A stretch of 64,000 nucleotides of DNA from positions 9,920,001 through 9,984,000 of the forward strand of contig OU612068.1 of the NCBI GenBank assembly GCA_914767715.1. The letters run 5' to 3'. The translations under genes and the position numbers were made by a program. Below, piece after piece: positions 1 to 11,300 of this stretch. Positions within the stretch are counted from its first letter, which is position 1; each line of letters begins with the position of its first letter. The stretch comes from Membranipora membranacea (taxonomy: Eukaryota > Bryozoa > Gymnolaemata > Cheilostomatida > Membraniporidae). A model generated the notes under the pieces. The model did not search any database and was not told the DNA's origin. It worked only from the letters and a program-made list of their open reading frames with translations.

Positions 1-101
1 TTCTAGTGTATGCAAAGTACAAAGTTTAACATAAAGACAGTCTTCCAGTTTGGGACTCTTGAAGTGCCAGGAAAGTGGAATTATTTTTTTTGTAGGCAAC
101 A

Positions 102-3039
102 ATGGTGAGGATTCGATCCCAAATCACGGTTCTTGCTGCCGGCTTGTTTCTACTCACCATCATCAGTGTTAATGAGAGCGCATGCACTGCAAAGTATTGC
201 TCAAAATGCGATAACAAGTCGGCGACCTGCAGAACAGAGAGTGCAACCGAAGTCATACCACAAGACATTCCATCCGCACGGACGATTACGAAACTCAAAG
301 TCGATTACCATGGGCCTCAAACAACTCTGAAGGAGATGGCGAATTTTACTAATCTCAAAGAGCTCACTATCAGAGGAAACATTAGTAACATTGAAATAGA
401 TGCGTTCAAAAACCTGGAACACCTTGAAATCCTGACCATTACGGAAACGCAGATTTCCAAGCTCCCAGATAGTCTTCTGCCACCAGCCTCCTCCCTTCTC
501 ACATTAAATCTTCAAAGAAATAAACTCAAACAAATCCCTTTGGAGATATTCAAACAAATGAAACATATAAGCACTCTGGATCTGTCTGGCAATTGTATGA
601 ACATTACAAGTTGCACTTTGGGGGATGAATTTGGGCTACTATCGTCGTTGACGGAGTTGAGAATTGCTGGCATAACTATGGTCATGTGTAAAGAAACATT
701 CAGAAATGTTAGCGCTGACTTGAAAGTTCTCAACTTGGCGAACAGTTCGATCTCATTCTCAGACACTGCTTTATTTTCCCGGTTTAAACAGTTAGAGCAT
801 TTGGACATAAGTCATGTTGAAACTTTTGCCAAATGTCCTCATAATGCTAGTCTGCTTTTTCCTTACTTACCCCGAAGTCTGAAATCTATATCCATGAGAA
901 GGTGGGGATACATTGAAGAGAATTCAACCTGCTTCCTTACTGCTGAAGATATGGACCCTTTTAGGAGCTTTCGAAACCTTACGAAGTTGGATTTTTTTTC
1001 CAGTGACCTTATATTCGGGAGCAACATCACTAAAGAGCTTTTTAAAGATTTGGCAAACCTAACTGAGTTAGATTTAAGTTGGTGTCGTATTTCCCAAATT
1101 GAACCTCACTCATTCGAAAGTAACATAAATCTCACCACTCTTATTTTGGATGGAAATCTAATGGGATCTAGATATATCAAGTTGCAGGGTCAAAATTTTA
1201 GTACTATCCAAAATCTAAGCCTTCGAAGAACAGGATTGGTTTCAGATGACAGCCAGGTTTTTCATCCTGTTTCAAAGCTTATTGACTTCAACATCACCAT
1301 AATTGACCTTAGCGGTAATTTTCTGAGACAATCCCCATTGTTTGACGTAAGAGAAGACGGCATTGTCAAGTTCTATGAACCCTGGTGTATACAGAAACAA
1401 CCATGGGAGAGAGACCATGACATCTCATCCGAATATCGACCACACCTGACCACAGTGATTTTAAACAACAACAAAATCAAACGCTTCATCCCAGTTAAGC
1501 GCCAGCGCTTGAACCTCACTCATTGCAAGCAAACACCAAACTTCACTCATCTTGAAATGGAAGACAACAATTTGAAGGAATTAGAGGGGCTGTGTCCGTC
1601 ACTTAAAATTGTCCGTCTTCGTAACAACGATCTGAATCTAGCTTGGAATGGCACAATCGACGGCACATCAAACAGCAGAGTCTTGAGACATCATCCTGGA
1701 CTACCTAATGTAGAAGAATTGGATCTTAGTGACAACGACTTAAGTTACATACCGTGGAACTTATTTGTTAACATGCGAGAGCTGCGGGTGCTACGACTCA
1801 GTCATAATGACATCACCGAACTACCATCCAATCTCAGCTTTGCTAACAACACGAAGCTTGAGATCATAGATCTAAGCTGGAATGCTTTGAGTTATTTTGA
1901 TTACAAACTGATTCAAAAACTCCCGAATCTTCGAGAGTTAATTCTGAATGACAATCTTATTACTGAATTTGAAGAAGAGTTCTTTGAAGCGATTGGGAAC
2001 CAGACCAACAAAAACTTTATCCGGAAAGTGAATATACTTCGAAATCCGATAAGATGTGATTGTGACCATCTGTACCTTAAAGAATGGATCAATAAAGAGA
2101 CACCTGGCGTACGGCTAGTGGGAGCGAAAGAACTTCGCTGTTCAACCCCAGGGAAAGGGGAGCGCACTGTACACGATTATGACTACGATTTGAACAATTG
2201 CCGAGGCATAATAGCTTTGTATGCCATCCTTGGAATACTGGGCGTTGCTGGCTTGACTGCTTTAATAGCTTGGCCATGCTATAAATACAAGTGGTATGTT
2301 AAGCATCCTAAAATTGTTCTCCATGCTTTCGTTAACGCATTACGTTCGGCAAAGTTGGAGCACGAGGTGGAATATGACGCCTTCCTTTCCTATGATCACA
2401 AGTCTGACAGTGACATTGACTACATCATCGAAACTCTTCTTCCAGCTCTGGAAACCTCCCAAGATCAGGTAATTATAAAAGGTCAAGCTAAACATTGACC
2501 CTTCAGCTATATATCAGTATGTTTATGAGCTGTTAACAACCCCTGCTCGGCAGCTTTCTATTGGTGTACAGATATTCAATATATTATGACCCCCTATCTC
2601 TCGACCTTGAAGAATACTTACAAAAAATCTTCAGTTCTTATAACGAAACCGTTCACAAAATGATTTCCTTGCTTTTACTTTTATATTGCGCTGTTGTTAG
2701 CAGAAAGAATTGAAACTTTATGTTTATCATCGTGAAATGACTCCTGGGGCTCTGATGAATGCCGAGTTGGCTGAAGCCATGTCTAAAAGTCGCAAGATCA
2801 TTATCCTGATGAGCAATAGCTACATCAAAAGTGGAGAATGCAAGTTTGAGGCGGGAAAAGCAGGTAAGATTTTAAAGTCTCAGGGCGCTCATCTTTTTCG
2901 CACAAACTCCAAGATTGAGCAACATCAATATTAGTGCCTCAACTGTGCCCACTCCTAGCCAATGTGTTGCTCTGATTGGCTGGTGGGTGGTAGGACCCGA
3001 CAGCCAATCGAATGAGATGACTTTGGTTGCCAATGACAG

Positions 3040-3071
<32 letters not shown>

Positions 3072-4194
3072 TGCCCATACACTGGTTAGCCTCCCCTAAT
3101 CACAGAGCTTGGTCACACCAAATTACAATATGGAATATCACAACCTCCATCTATTAGAGATACACTTTCACATGCAATAAGTGTATCATATGACCAGTAC
3201 GCTCCTTCTTTGCACGATGGTAATAACCATAGACATGTCTATGGTAATAACTCATTGACTCAATGACAACCGGAAGAGAATGGCTGTGAAGTAAAGACAA
3301 TCAGGTCATCATCAGTCGGGATTTATAATCAAAACTTGAGATAGAACTTGTGACCACAAATCAATTCAGTCCAAAAACTTGCTGCATCTGCTTGTATTTT
3401 ATCCTTACTCATATTATTATTATTACTCGTATTAATTTGTTACAGCAAAGGAATGTTTTGGCGCGGAGTTCTATCAGCCACATAAGATTCTTGTGTTGGT
3501 AAAGGAAGCTTTAGATGACAGCGTGTTAGATGCACCAATCACATCTCTCCTCACTGAGTCTGTCATAAATGTAGGTCATATAAGAATGAGTTTATCAATT
3601 TAGATCTCGTTGCCCCAACAATTTGACACAGTTTATCAGACATGTTTGTCAAAGCTCTGAGGTCTGAGCTAGTGGTGCTCTCTTAATACCAGCAGATCAC
3701 AACAATGAAGGGACTTTGATTGATCACAGTATAACTGTTACCAGCAGCAACAGATGCAACTCAATAAACAGACAAAATCTTTGGACTTGTCCTCTAATGA
3801 CACAAGAGCAGAGAACTCTGAAATGAATCAGTTTTTGAAAGAGTGTTTGTTCACATTTCTCTCAGCCAAGGACTAAAAAGCTTTACGCCTTAAGCCTTAC
3901 ACTTTACTCAAGCAATGTGAGGACATAGGAGAAGTTCTTTGCTCTTTTCACAGACAAATCTATAGGATAAAATATATCATAATTGCACAAACAAGAAAGT
4001 TAAGATGAAAACATGATTTGGATGCATTTTTAATTCTGTTGTATTTTATGCTTCAGCTATTTCGAGAGTCATCAGAAAAGGAAAAGGAAAATGTATGGGC
4101 CAGAGTGAGAAAGTTTATCGACAAACTGAGATACGAGTACAAAAGGCGAGCCAGGAAAGGCCTATCTATGAAAATATTTAGAAGGACTAGCTAG
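102..4194 (+). CDS. Toll-like receptor A (LRR ectodomain, one TM, TIR), 4 coding exons
   Basis: Innate-immune/developmental receptor of the Toll family, about 929 aa. Coding exons by splice signal and phase: 102-2468, 2704-2863, 3446-3570, 4057-4194 (2790 nt, frame kept throughout). Residues 1-26 are a signal peptide, followed by a short Cys cluster (CTAKYCSKC). LRRs run to about residue 645, and an LRRCT cap (CDC motif at 652, last Cys at 700) closes them. The TM helix is about 703-725. The cytoplasmic TIR begins YDAFLSY at 758 (box 1). Exon 2 has a box-2/BB-loop HREMTPG and exon 4 a box-3-like Trp (NVWARVRKF). There is a single LRRCT, so it resembles vertebrate-style single-cysteine-cluster TLRs. 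The ATG lies six bases after a T-rich acceptor (ttttttttgtag), which implies an upstream non-coding exon outside the window. Without splicing, exon 1 stops nine codons into intron 1. Tandem paralogue of the gene at 8360. Ligand unknown. Confidence 0.9.
2704..2863 (+). CDS. TLR A exon 2, TIR box 2 / BB loop
   Basis: 160-nt internal exon, phase 0 in and phase 1 out, with acceptor gttagcag and donor gtaaga. It encodes the central TIR including HREMTPG and the strand IIILMSNSYIKSGECKFEAG. The usual BB-loop Asp (RDxxPG) is Glu here, while the Pro needed for adaptor signalling in known TLRs is kept. Confidence 0.9.
3040..3069. repeat. (AT)n microsatellite in TLR A intron 2
   Basis: About 15 consecutive AT units inside intron 2. 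It generates spurious frames with Ile-Tyr runs. Confidence 0.95.
3446..3570 (+). CDS. TLR A exon 3, distal TIR
   Basis: 125-nt exon (acceptor ttacag, donor gtaggt) encoding AKECFGAEFYQPHKILVLV and the helix that follows, ending TESVIN. Same length and phase as the matching exon of the second TLR (11590-11714). Confidence 0.88.
4057..4194 (+). CDS. TLR A exon 4, TIR C-terminus and stop
   Basis: Terminal coding exon (acceptor cttcag), 46 codons including TAG. It carries the box-3-like motif WARVRKF and a basic tail (KRRARKGL, FRRTS). The tail is 15 codons shorter than that of the neighbouring paralogue. Confidence 0.85.
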   Translation, partial: LFRESSEKEKENVWARVRKFIDKLRYEYKRRARKGLSMKIFRRTS

Positions 4195-4869
4195 GCAGTC
4201 ATCTTTACCTATGTGAATGACAAAGATATGCCAGACCTGTGATTATCAGTAGATTAATCCCTTAATCCTTGATTCTTACATTATATTGCGGACATCGCTT
4301 TTAGAGATTTTACAAACCTTGAGTGTCTGGTGCTGTATGTTATGTTCCAGCTTTAGGGTTCTGACAGTTACCCTCAGGGCGTCAGGGTTTGATTGGGGTA
4401 GTAGCCCTACAACTTAGCCACAGTTTCACCAGAGCCATCAGGATAGCCAGACAATGCTTACACAGTCCTATGCTTCCATTGTCCTTTCATAATTATTGCA
4501 AACAATATATAGGCATATATGACCCCACAAATATAGGAATATGTTGAAGATTGATCTACCATGACTTCCCTGAAAAAAAAACCGATCTACTCCCAATCTA
4601 GTAAAACTAAGAACACCTGTCAATATATTCTACAAAACACACCGAATATATTAAGTCTGCTCTTGGTACCAGTTAATGTACAGTTGTGTTTTTTATTTTG
4701 GACACACGTAGGGTCCAGACCTGCTCTAGTGTCGAAGCTCTGTTTGATATATTGATATATTTTATACCAGGACTGGTGTAGGGGTCACTAAGAGTTACAA
4801 TATCCTCATATAACTTAGATTAGAGTAGAAGTTCTATGAATTGTTAGTTTTCCTATTGTCCTGCCAAAA

Positions 4870-4875
4870 AATAAA
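4870..4875 (+). other. poly(A) signal candidate for TLR A
   Basis: AATAAA about 675 bp after the TAG of TLR A. It is the first canonical hexamer I found downstream in the right orientation. Confidence 0.4.
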
Positions 4876-5448
4876 CTTAGTAACCTGATCAAGAATGGCT
4901 GATTTCATAAGGAAAATAATTTATTAACAATTGTTTTAATTTTTGATCAAAGCTAATATTGAGAACTTTGCACAACTCTAATAGATAGCGGGATGAATAT
5001 ATATTTACAAATTATCGATTAGCAAACATATTGAAAATTAAAATCCAATGAAAATTTTTCATCCTGTAGAGTAGGCAAAAATTCCGCTGGTGTCAGATTT
5101 TTCAAAATCACTTTTGAAGATATGTTATGCCATCCATATGGTTTAAAAAAATAACTTAGCCTGTGGCAAGTATCAACAATTGAGTTCACCCTCATTTCTG
5201 GTTATATAATGTCGAATATTTCATTCATGTATTTCATTATATGTATATATTTATGTTATGTTTGTAAATCCTGGATAAACAATCATTCTATTTTTTTTAA
5301 TACATATTATTTTTCTTATTTATAAGCGGGCTATTACTCTTCAACCAATTGTAAGAGTTATCTTCTCTGTCCAAATGGAGAGACAACCCTTAGTATGTTG
5401 TGAAGTCAACACCGGTATTTACAAAACAAATCAAGTAGAATTTAGTCG

Positions 5449-5832
5449 TTAAAGGGCAACCAAGGTTTCAAACAACTTCTCATTGATGGCCATTGATTAA
5501 TAGCAGATTGCACCTTCTGCATGGGGAAAAGACAAAATAAAATTCAGATGATTATTCAGCCAGAATTCTTGTGAAACATTTCTTCCATCAGGTACTCAAA
5601 CTTAGCTAAAAGAGAATACCACATAGCAGTTTCCTGTTCCTGTTATTATTTAGCCTGTGCTCTATAATTATTACAGCAAAGTCTTGGAACCTCCCCTAAA
5701 CTGAAGTGTTACCCAGCTTAGAGTCAGCAACTACTTTGAGTTTTGCATCGCGTAATGCACAAAGCTGATGCTGCCCAGCACATTATTTGCTACCCATTAA
5801 TGCATTGCTGCGAAACCTTGGTTGCCCTTTAA
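5449..5832. mobile_element. Non-autonomous TTAA-flanked MITE, copy 1
   Basis: 384-bp element bounded by TTAA on both sides. Terminal inverted repeats AGGGCAACCAAGGTTTC are perfect for 17 bp inside the TTAA. It has no coding capacity. The TTAA target is typical of piggyBac-type transposases, so it may be mobilised by one, but that assignment is inferred. A near-identical copy in the same orientation lies at 7879-8263. Confidence 0.88.
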
Positions 5833-7145
5833 GACAATCCGCGAGAAATCGAGTCATTTATGATTAAATCTGCTTGTAAAGAGATTCCTCTCGAATGTCA
5901 CAACTGTGTTACGTTTGTTCTGTTGCAAAGCAAAGCCTTGTCATAAATGATATTTATGGTAACCATCAGGTTTCATGACCCAATTTCAAAATATCAAAAT
6001 TCAGCTAAATAGAAAGCCATATCTTTCACGAATGAGCAATCAGGTAAATGTAAATATAAATGCCCAATGTCACTGAGCTCATCCGATAAACCAATACACC
6101 ATTGGTTTATCAGAATCCTGCTCATCCAGTTGACGAAAATAGACAGCCAATCAAATTGCGAAATTCACACTATGCATCACTTTATTGTCCTGCTCGATCT
6201 GATTGTTAAAAAAAGTGGTCGGCTGACATGTTCTATTGTTTCTACAGCTTCTCCAATTAGCCATCACATTACCACATCACATTTTTTGATAAAATATATG
6301 CAAAGATTGTATTGAATTGGCCATATTTTACTCACAATAGTTCAATGTGCTTTTCCATGTGGGCGGATTATCATTACACTGATGTTAGTATTGATGAGAT
6401 AAACCCTGCTATCAGAAAAAGATTTGTTCGAAAAGAAACATGGAACGAAACTAGCAATTGTCTTTATTTCAATCCCATTTTTGTAATAAAGTCAAGCATG
6501 TGCTTTTGCTGTCATGATCAGTCGTCTAAGAACAGCACTAGATACCTTTGGAGCTGTCCTCTTTCGACTAAATAACCCTGTTGTAAGTTTAGGAGGAATA
6601 CAACTAATACAAAGAGATCACTGTAGTGATCCTATTCCTAGGGATAGTTACAATTGGATATGATAAGAACCTGACACATTGGGCACCGTTAGCTCGGGGT
6701 CCTCTCAGCCCGGGTAAAGGGTTGAGCTGCAAAATGTTACCTTGTCTTGCTGAACCACTGAAAATACATGTACTGCATTATTGGTTCGAAATGCTCATCT
6801 TCATTTTAATTAATACATATCAACTTAAAATGACAACCCTCTTCTAATCAATATATTTAGATGCTACTCCATAGTGAACGGAAAACAATGCACCATCAAT
6901 AATCCTACAAGTTATCATTTTGAAATCTGTGTTTTGCTAGATAACAGGACAGTTAGACACAATATGGACCACATTTATGCTTCAGTTAGTGATAAAATGA
7001 TCACGTCAGTTTATCAGCGGAGTGCTAAAGGGAATAGGTGACATAGGTGCCTGAGTATCCAGATGGAGTGGTTCTTCTAAATCGCTTATTATTACAGCTT
7101 GTATCCTTAGAGTCCGATCAGGCAACTTACAGTGAGTAATATTAG

Positions 7146-7219
7146 TTAGCCTGGGCAGGCTGTCGGGGTGGGTAGGTGGTGGGGACACCATACCCACCCC
7201 GACAGCCTGTCCAGGCTAA
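7146..7219. repeat. 29-bp inverted repeat (28/29), 16-nt loop
   Basis: Arms 7146-7174 and 7191-7219, one mismatch. They begin TTAGCCTG and contain the GC-rich core GTCGGGGTGGGTA. It would form a strong hairpin in RNA or cruciform in DNA. It may be a very short foldback element. A related GGGGTGGGYGTTGGGGTG patch occurs near 7770. Confidence 0.9.
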
Positions 7220-7878
7220 ATATTTATACCTTTTTTTTATTAGTCTCTTCTTCTTTTTACATAATATAAAATTTGTGATTGATCATGAAAGAGCTTTAGC
7301 AATGATGAATTGATGCTCACAATAAATGTATTATGACATTATGTATGACATTGACTTTAATAACTATTTCGCTATTTTATTTTTTAAATTTGTTTTATTA
7401 TGTAAGAACACACTAGAACAACACAGTAGGTAAATTGGAGAGATAGGGTAGGTGGATATTAAATCATACTGACTCTTGTGATCTGACTGAACATATAGAT
7501 CACTGATACGCTAGGCTATCATTACCATAAAGGAAATGTCGTAAGGTTAAGTGTCCATAACGCACCGACTATGACTCGCATGTGCAATCATAATGAGTTT
7601 AGTTCATGGTTCTGATAGTAATATTGGTCAGGGAGAATGATACAGCCCCTGTATTAACTTATAAGCTATATGGGCCAACAGTAACAGTAGAAGATAACTC
7701 TTTTTATCAATTACGCACGCATTGGAGAGAGTAGCCACCAGAGTAGCCTGTCTTGACAAGCCTTGCTCGGGGTGGGCGTTGGGGTGAGGGAACCTTACAT
7801 CCGTCCTTTTAGCAAAATGATAAAAAAAAGTAGGACCCATCAATTCATCATTTTATTCTATAGAGAGTTTTAAATGCC

Positions 7879-8263
7879 TTAAAGGGCAACCAAGGTTTCA
7901 AACAACTTCTCTTTGATGTCCATTGATTAATAGCAGATTGCACCTTCTGCATGGGGAAAAAGACAAAATAGAATTCGGATGATTATTCAGCCAGAATTCT
8001 TGTGAAACATTTCTTGCATCAGGTACTCAAACTCAGCTAAAAGAGAATACCACATAGCAGTTTCCTGTTCCTGTTATTATTTAGCCTGTGCTCTATAATT
8101 ATTACAGCATAGTCTTGGAACCTCCCCTAAACTGAAGTGTTATCCAGCTTAGAGTCAGCAACTACTTTGAGTTTTGCATCGCGTAATGCACAAAGCTGAT
8201 GCTGCCCAGCACATTATTTGCTACCCATTAATGCATTGCTGCGAAACCTTGGTTGCCCTTTAA
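7879..8263. mobile_element. Non-autonomous TTAA-flanked MITE, copy 2
   Basis: 385 bp, same termini and TTAA flanks as copy 1, with only scattered single-base differences (one extra A in an A-run, about ten substitutions by eye). It ends 96 bp before the start codon of the second TLR, probably in the 5' intron or leader of that gene. Confidence 0.88.
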
Positions 8264-8359
8264 AGGTTTGACTCTAGCCGTTTTCTCAGATGGAACTGCG
8301 AAACTTCATCAGTAACTTAAAAAGAAATAAGAACTCATTTGTTATCTCGTTTATTGTAG

Positions 8360-11300
8360 ATGTTTGCTGTATCAGGATATGTTTGGCTTTGTCTAAAGGC
8401 TGTTCTTACTACCGCCTTGCTCCTGTGTTTTTCCACCATATCAATGAGCAAAGCCGATTGTGATGTTGAATTCTGTTTGGCATGTGATGATCAGTCGGCA
8501 ACATGTTCAATCAGTAGCAGCTATAATTACGTCATTCCTCAGAACCTCAATGTAACAATTACAAACCTAACTTTGTTATATCAAGGAGATCCCAAACATA
8601 ATGGCACTATAACGAAGAAGAGCATCGAAAAATACGTAAAGCTAAAAAATGTTGAGATCAGAGGCAACATCGGTTCGATAGAATGGAACGCATTTGAAAG
8701 ATTGATCGACCTTGAAAATTTAACCATTACTCGGACATTAATATCCCAACTCCCTAGCGCTCTTCTTCCGACAAACTCTTCATTACGGGCTCTAGATCTG
8801 CGAGGCAACCATTTGTCCGAAATTCCTTCGCATGTATTCAATCAAACCTTAGGTCTGAAAACTTTGGATCTGTCTGAAAATTGTATAAACATTACTACAT
8901 GCACGTTAGGCGCTGAATTTGAACTGCTCAAAGTTTTGGAAAGGCTTGTCATTGAACGTTTGACCTTTAGATTGTGCAGTAGATCATTTGAAAGTGTGAA
9001 CAAAGATTTAAAAGTACTCGAAATGGCAGGTTCTAGAATATCTGAATTCCATCTTACAGCCTTCTCAAGATTCAGAAGTTTGGAACACCTTGACATAAGC
9101 AATGTGGGTGACTTTGCCTTGTGTCCAAGCAAGACAAGCCAACTTTTTGCATTTTTACCTGATACTTTGAATTCACTTACGATGAGAGGATGGACTAATA
9201 ATGAACCCGACCCGAGTTGTTACTTGACAGCTGAAGACATGGCTTTGCTTGAGGGAACGGAAAAGAATCTTGAAAAACTAGATTTTTATCAAAGTGAACG
9301 CGCTTTTGGTCACAGCATAAGTGTAGAGTTCTTTGAGAAGCTGCCAGGTCTAAAGGAGATTAATCTTGCATTTTGTGGTATTACAAAAATTGATCATGAA
9401 ACTTTTGCAACCCACCACTCACTTCAAACATTAGTTTTGGATGGGAACCCGATAAACATAGATGATCAGAACTTTTCCAGCACCCTCAAAGAGATAAGTC
9501 TTGTAGGCGTTACAGTCCCCTCTGACCATCGAGTGTTTGCCTTCGCAAACAAAGTGGACCTGAGCGCGAACCTTTTGAATGAGTGTCCGCTGTCTGACAC
9601 GCCTTCCAACTCGGGCTGTAAACAACAGGGCAATCACTATACCACCAAAGATCATTTTCCAAATCTTCAAACTTTAATACTCAATCACAATGAAATACAG
9701 TCTTTCTTCCCACAAGCAGAAGAAAACAGCTTGTCTAATCTGGAAATCTGTGCACGATTTCCGAATCTTACTCACCTGGAAGTGAAGCACAACCATCTAG
9801 CAGACATAAGGGGCCTGTGCTCCTCTCTGAAAGTGATTCGTCTCAGCAACAACTACATTGGAGAACCGTACATGGGAGTTCTAGAATACCACCTTGGCCT
9901 GCCAAATGCAGAGGAGTTGGATTTTAGTTACAACCGCCTAAGAAACATTCCTTGGAATTATTTTCGAGATATGCCAAACCTACGGGTTTTGGATCTCAGT
10001 CATAATGACCTCACCAAACTTCCAGGCAACTTCAACTTTACAAATAACAAGAAACTTGAATACTTAGACCTGAGTTGGAATGAGTTGATATACTTTGACT
10101 ATAGATGGATAGAAGAACTTCCCAATCTTCAGCATCTACTTCTGAACAAAAACTTAATCCCTGAGTTTGAACTCAAGTTTTTTGAGGCGATTGAGAATCA
10201 AAAAAATGAAAGTTTTGTTCGCCAAGTTAATATACTGCATAATCCGATTATATGTGATTGCGACCATCTGTATATTCGAGAATGGGTTAACAAAGAGACA
10301 CCTGGCGTTCGGCTAGTCGGAGCGAAAGAACTTCGGTGCTCAACCCCAGGGGAGGGGGAGCACACAGTTCATGATTATGACTATGATGTCACCAAATGTC
10401 GAGAAATGATAGCTCTGTATGTCATCGTTGGAATACTAGGCGTTGCTGGCTTGACCGCTTTAATTGCTTGGCCATGCTATAAGTACAAATGGTATGTCGA
10501 GCATCCCAAAATCGTTTTCCAAGCTCTATATAATGCCCTGCGCTCAGCAAAGTTTGAACACACTGTTGACTATGACGCTTTCCTGTCATATGACCATGAT
10601 TCTGAGATCGATATTGGATACATGATAGAAACCCTTCTTCCAGCTGTTGAAACCTCTAAAGATCAGGTATACAGTACAGTACAGGTATTTCGAACTTTGA
10701 TTATTGCACAACGGGTACGCTTATATAATGTGATCTTTTAAAATCAGCTGAGAATTTTCACCGTGATTCAGAAACTGTTATAAAAGGGTAGAGGTAATTT
10801 TATGCCATAAGCAGAACAACAAAGTATTGCAAAAGTTTTATTCTTACAAGAATATGATTTTCAAATCTGTCAGCCAAATAGTATTGCTACTTCGATGATA
10901 CTAGTAGCAACAAATCAAGATTATCTTTCCCTGTTTTAAGCGTTGGAAATCTCTTTGTCGACACAGCAGGAGAGGTCGGTGAACCTGATTTAATAAAAAC
11001 CACTTTTCTGTAAAAAAAAGTTTTCAGTTCTTTATATTGCTGTAATGTTTTTATTTGCAGAAAGTACTGAAGCTCTATGTTTACCACAGAGATATGACTC
11101 CTGGGGCCCTCAGAGATGTGGAGGTGACTGAGGCTATGGCTAAAAGTCGTAAAATCATCATTCTAATGAGCAATAGCTACATAAAGAGTGGAGAATGCAA
11201 GTTTGAGGCTGGATTATCTCGTGAGTTTGTCTGTAATCTGTTACTGTGGATACTCTTTTGTACGTTAGCAGCAAAACAAGGCATAAAATAAATGTTCATT

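Larger units (their letters stand above)
4195..8359. other. Intergenic spacer between the TLR genes
   Basis: After the TLR A 3' UTR this spacer holds the two MITE copies and the hairpin listed separately. It also probably holds the promoter and 5' non-coding exon of TLR B. Short open frames at 6067-6315 and 6312-6575 show no recognisable domain or convincing splice context. Confidence 0.6.

Noticed and set aside
102-2498. Single-exon 798-aa TLR ending at 2498
   Set aside because: The TIR would be truncated after box 1. A perfect donor at 2469 and downstream TIR exons in phase show the gene is spliced.
2872-3157. Short frames with Ile-Tyr runs
   Set aside because: Translation of the (AT)n microsatellite in an intron.
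6067-6847. Three consecutive plus-strand short frames
   Set aside because: No domain, no splice partners, AT-rich composition. They lie between a MITE and a hairpin.
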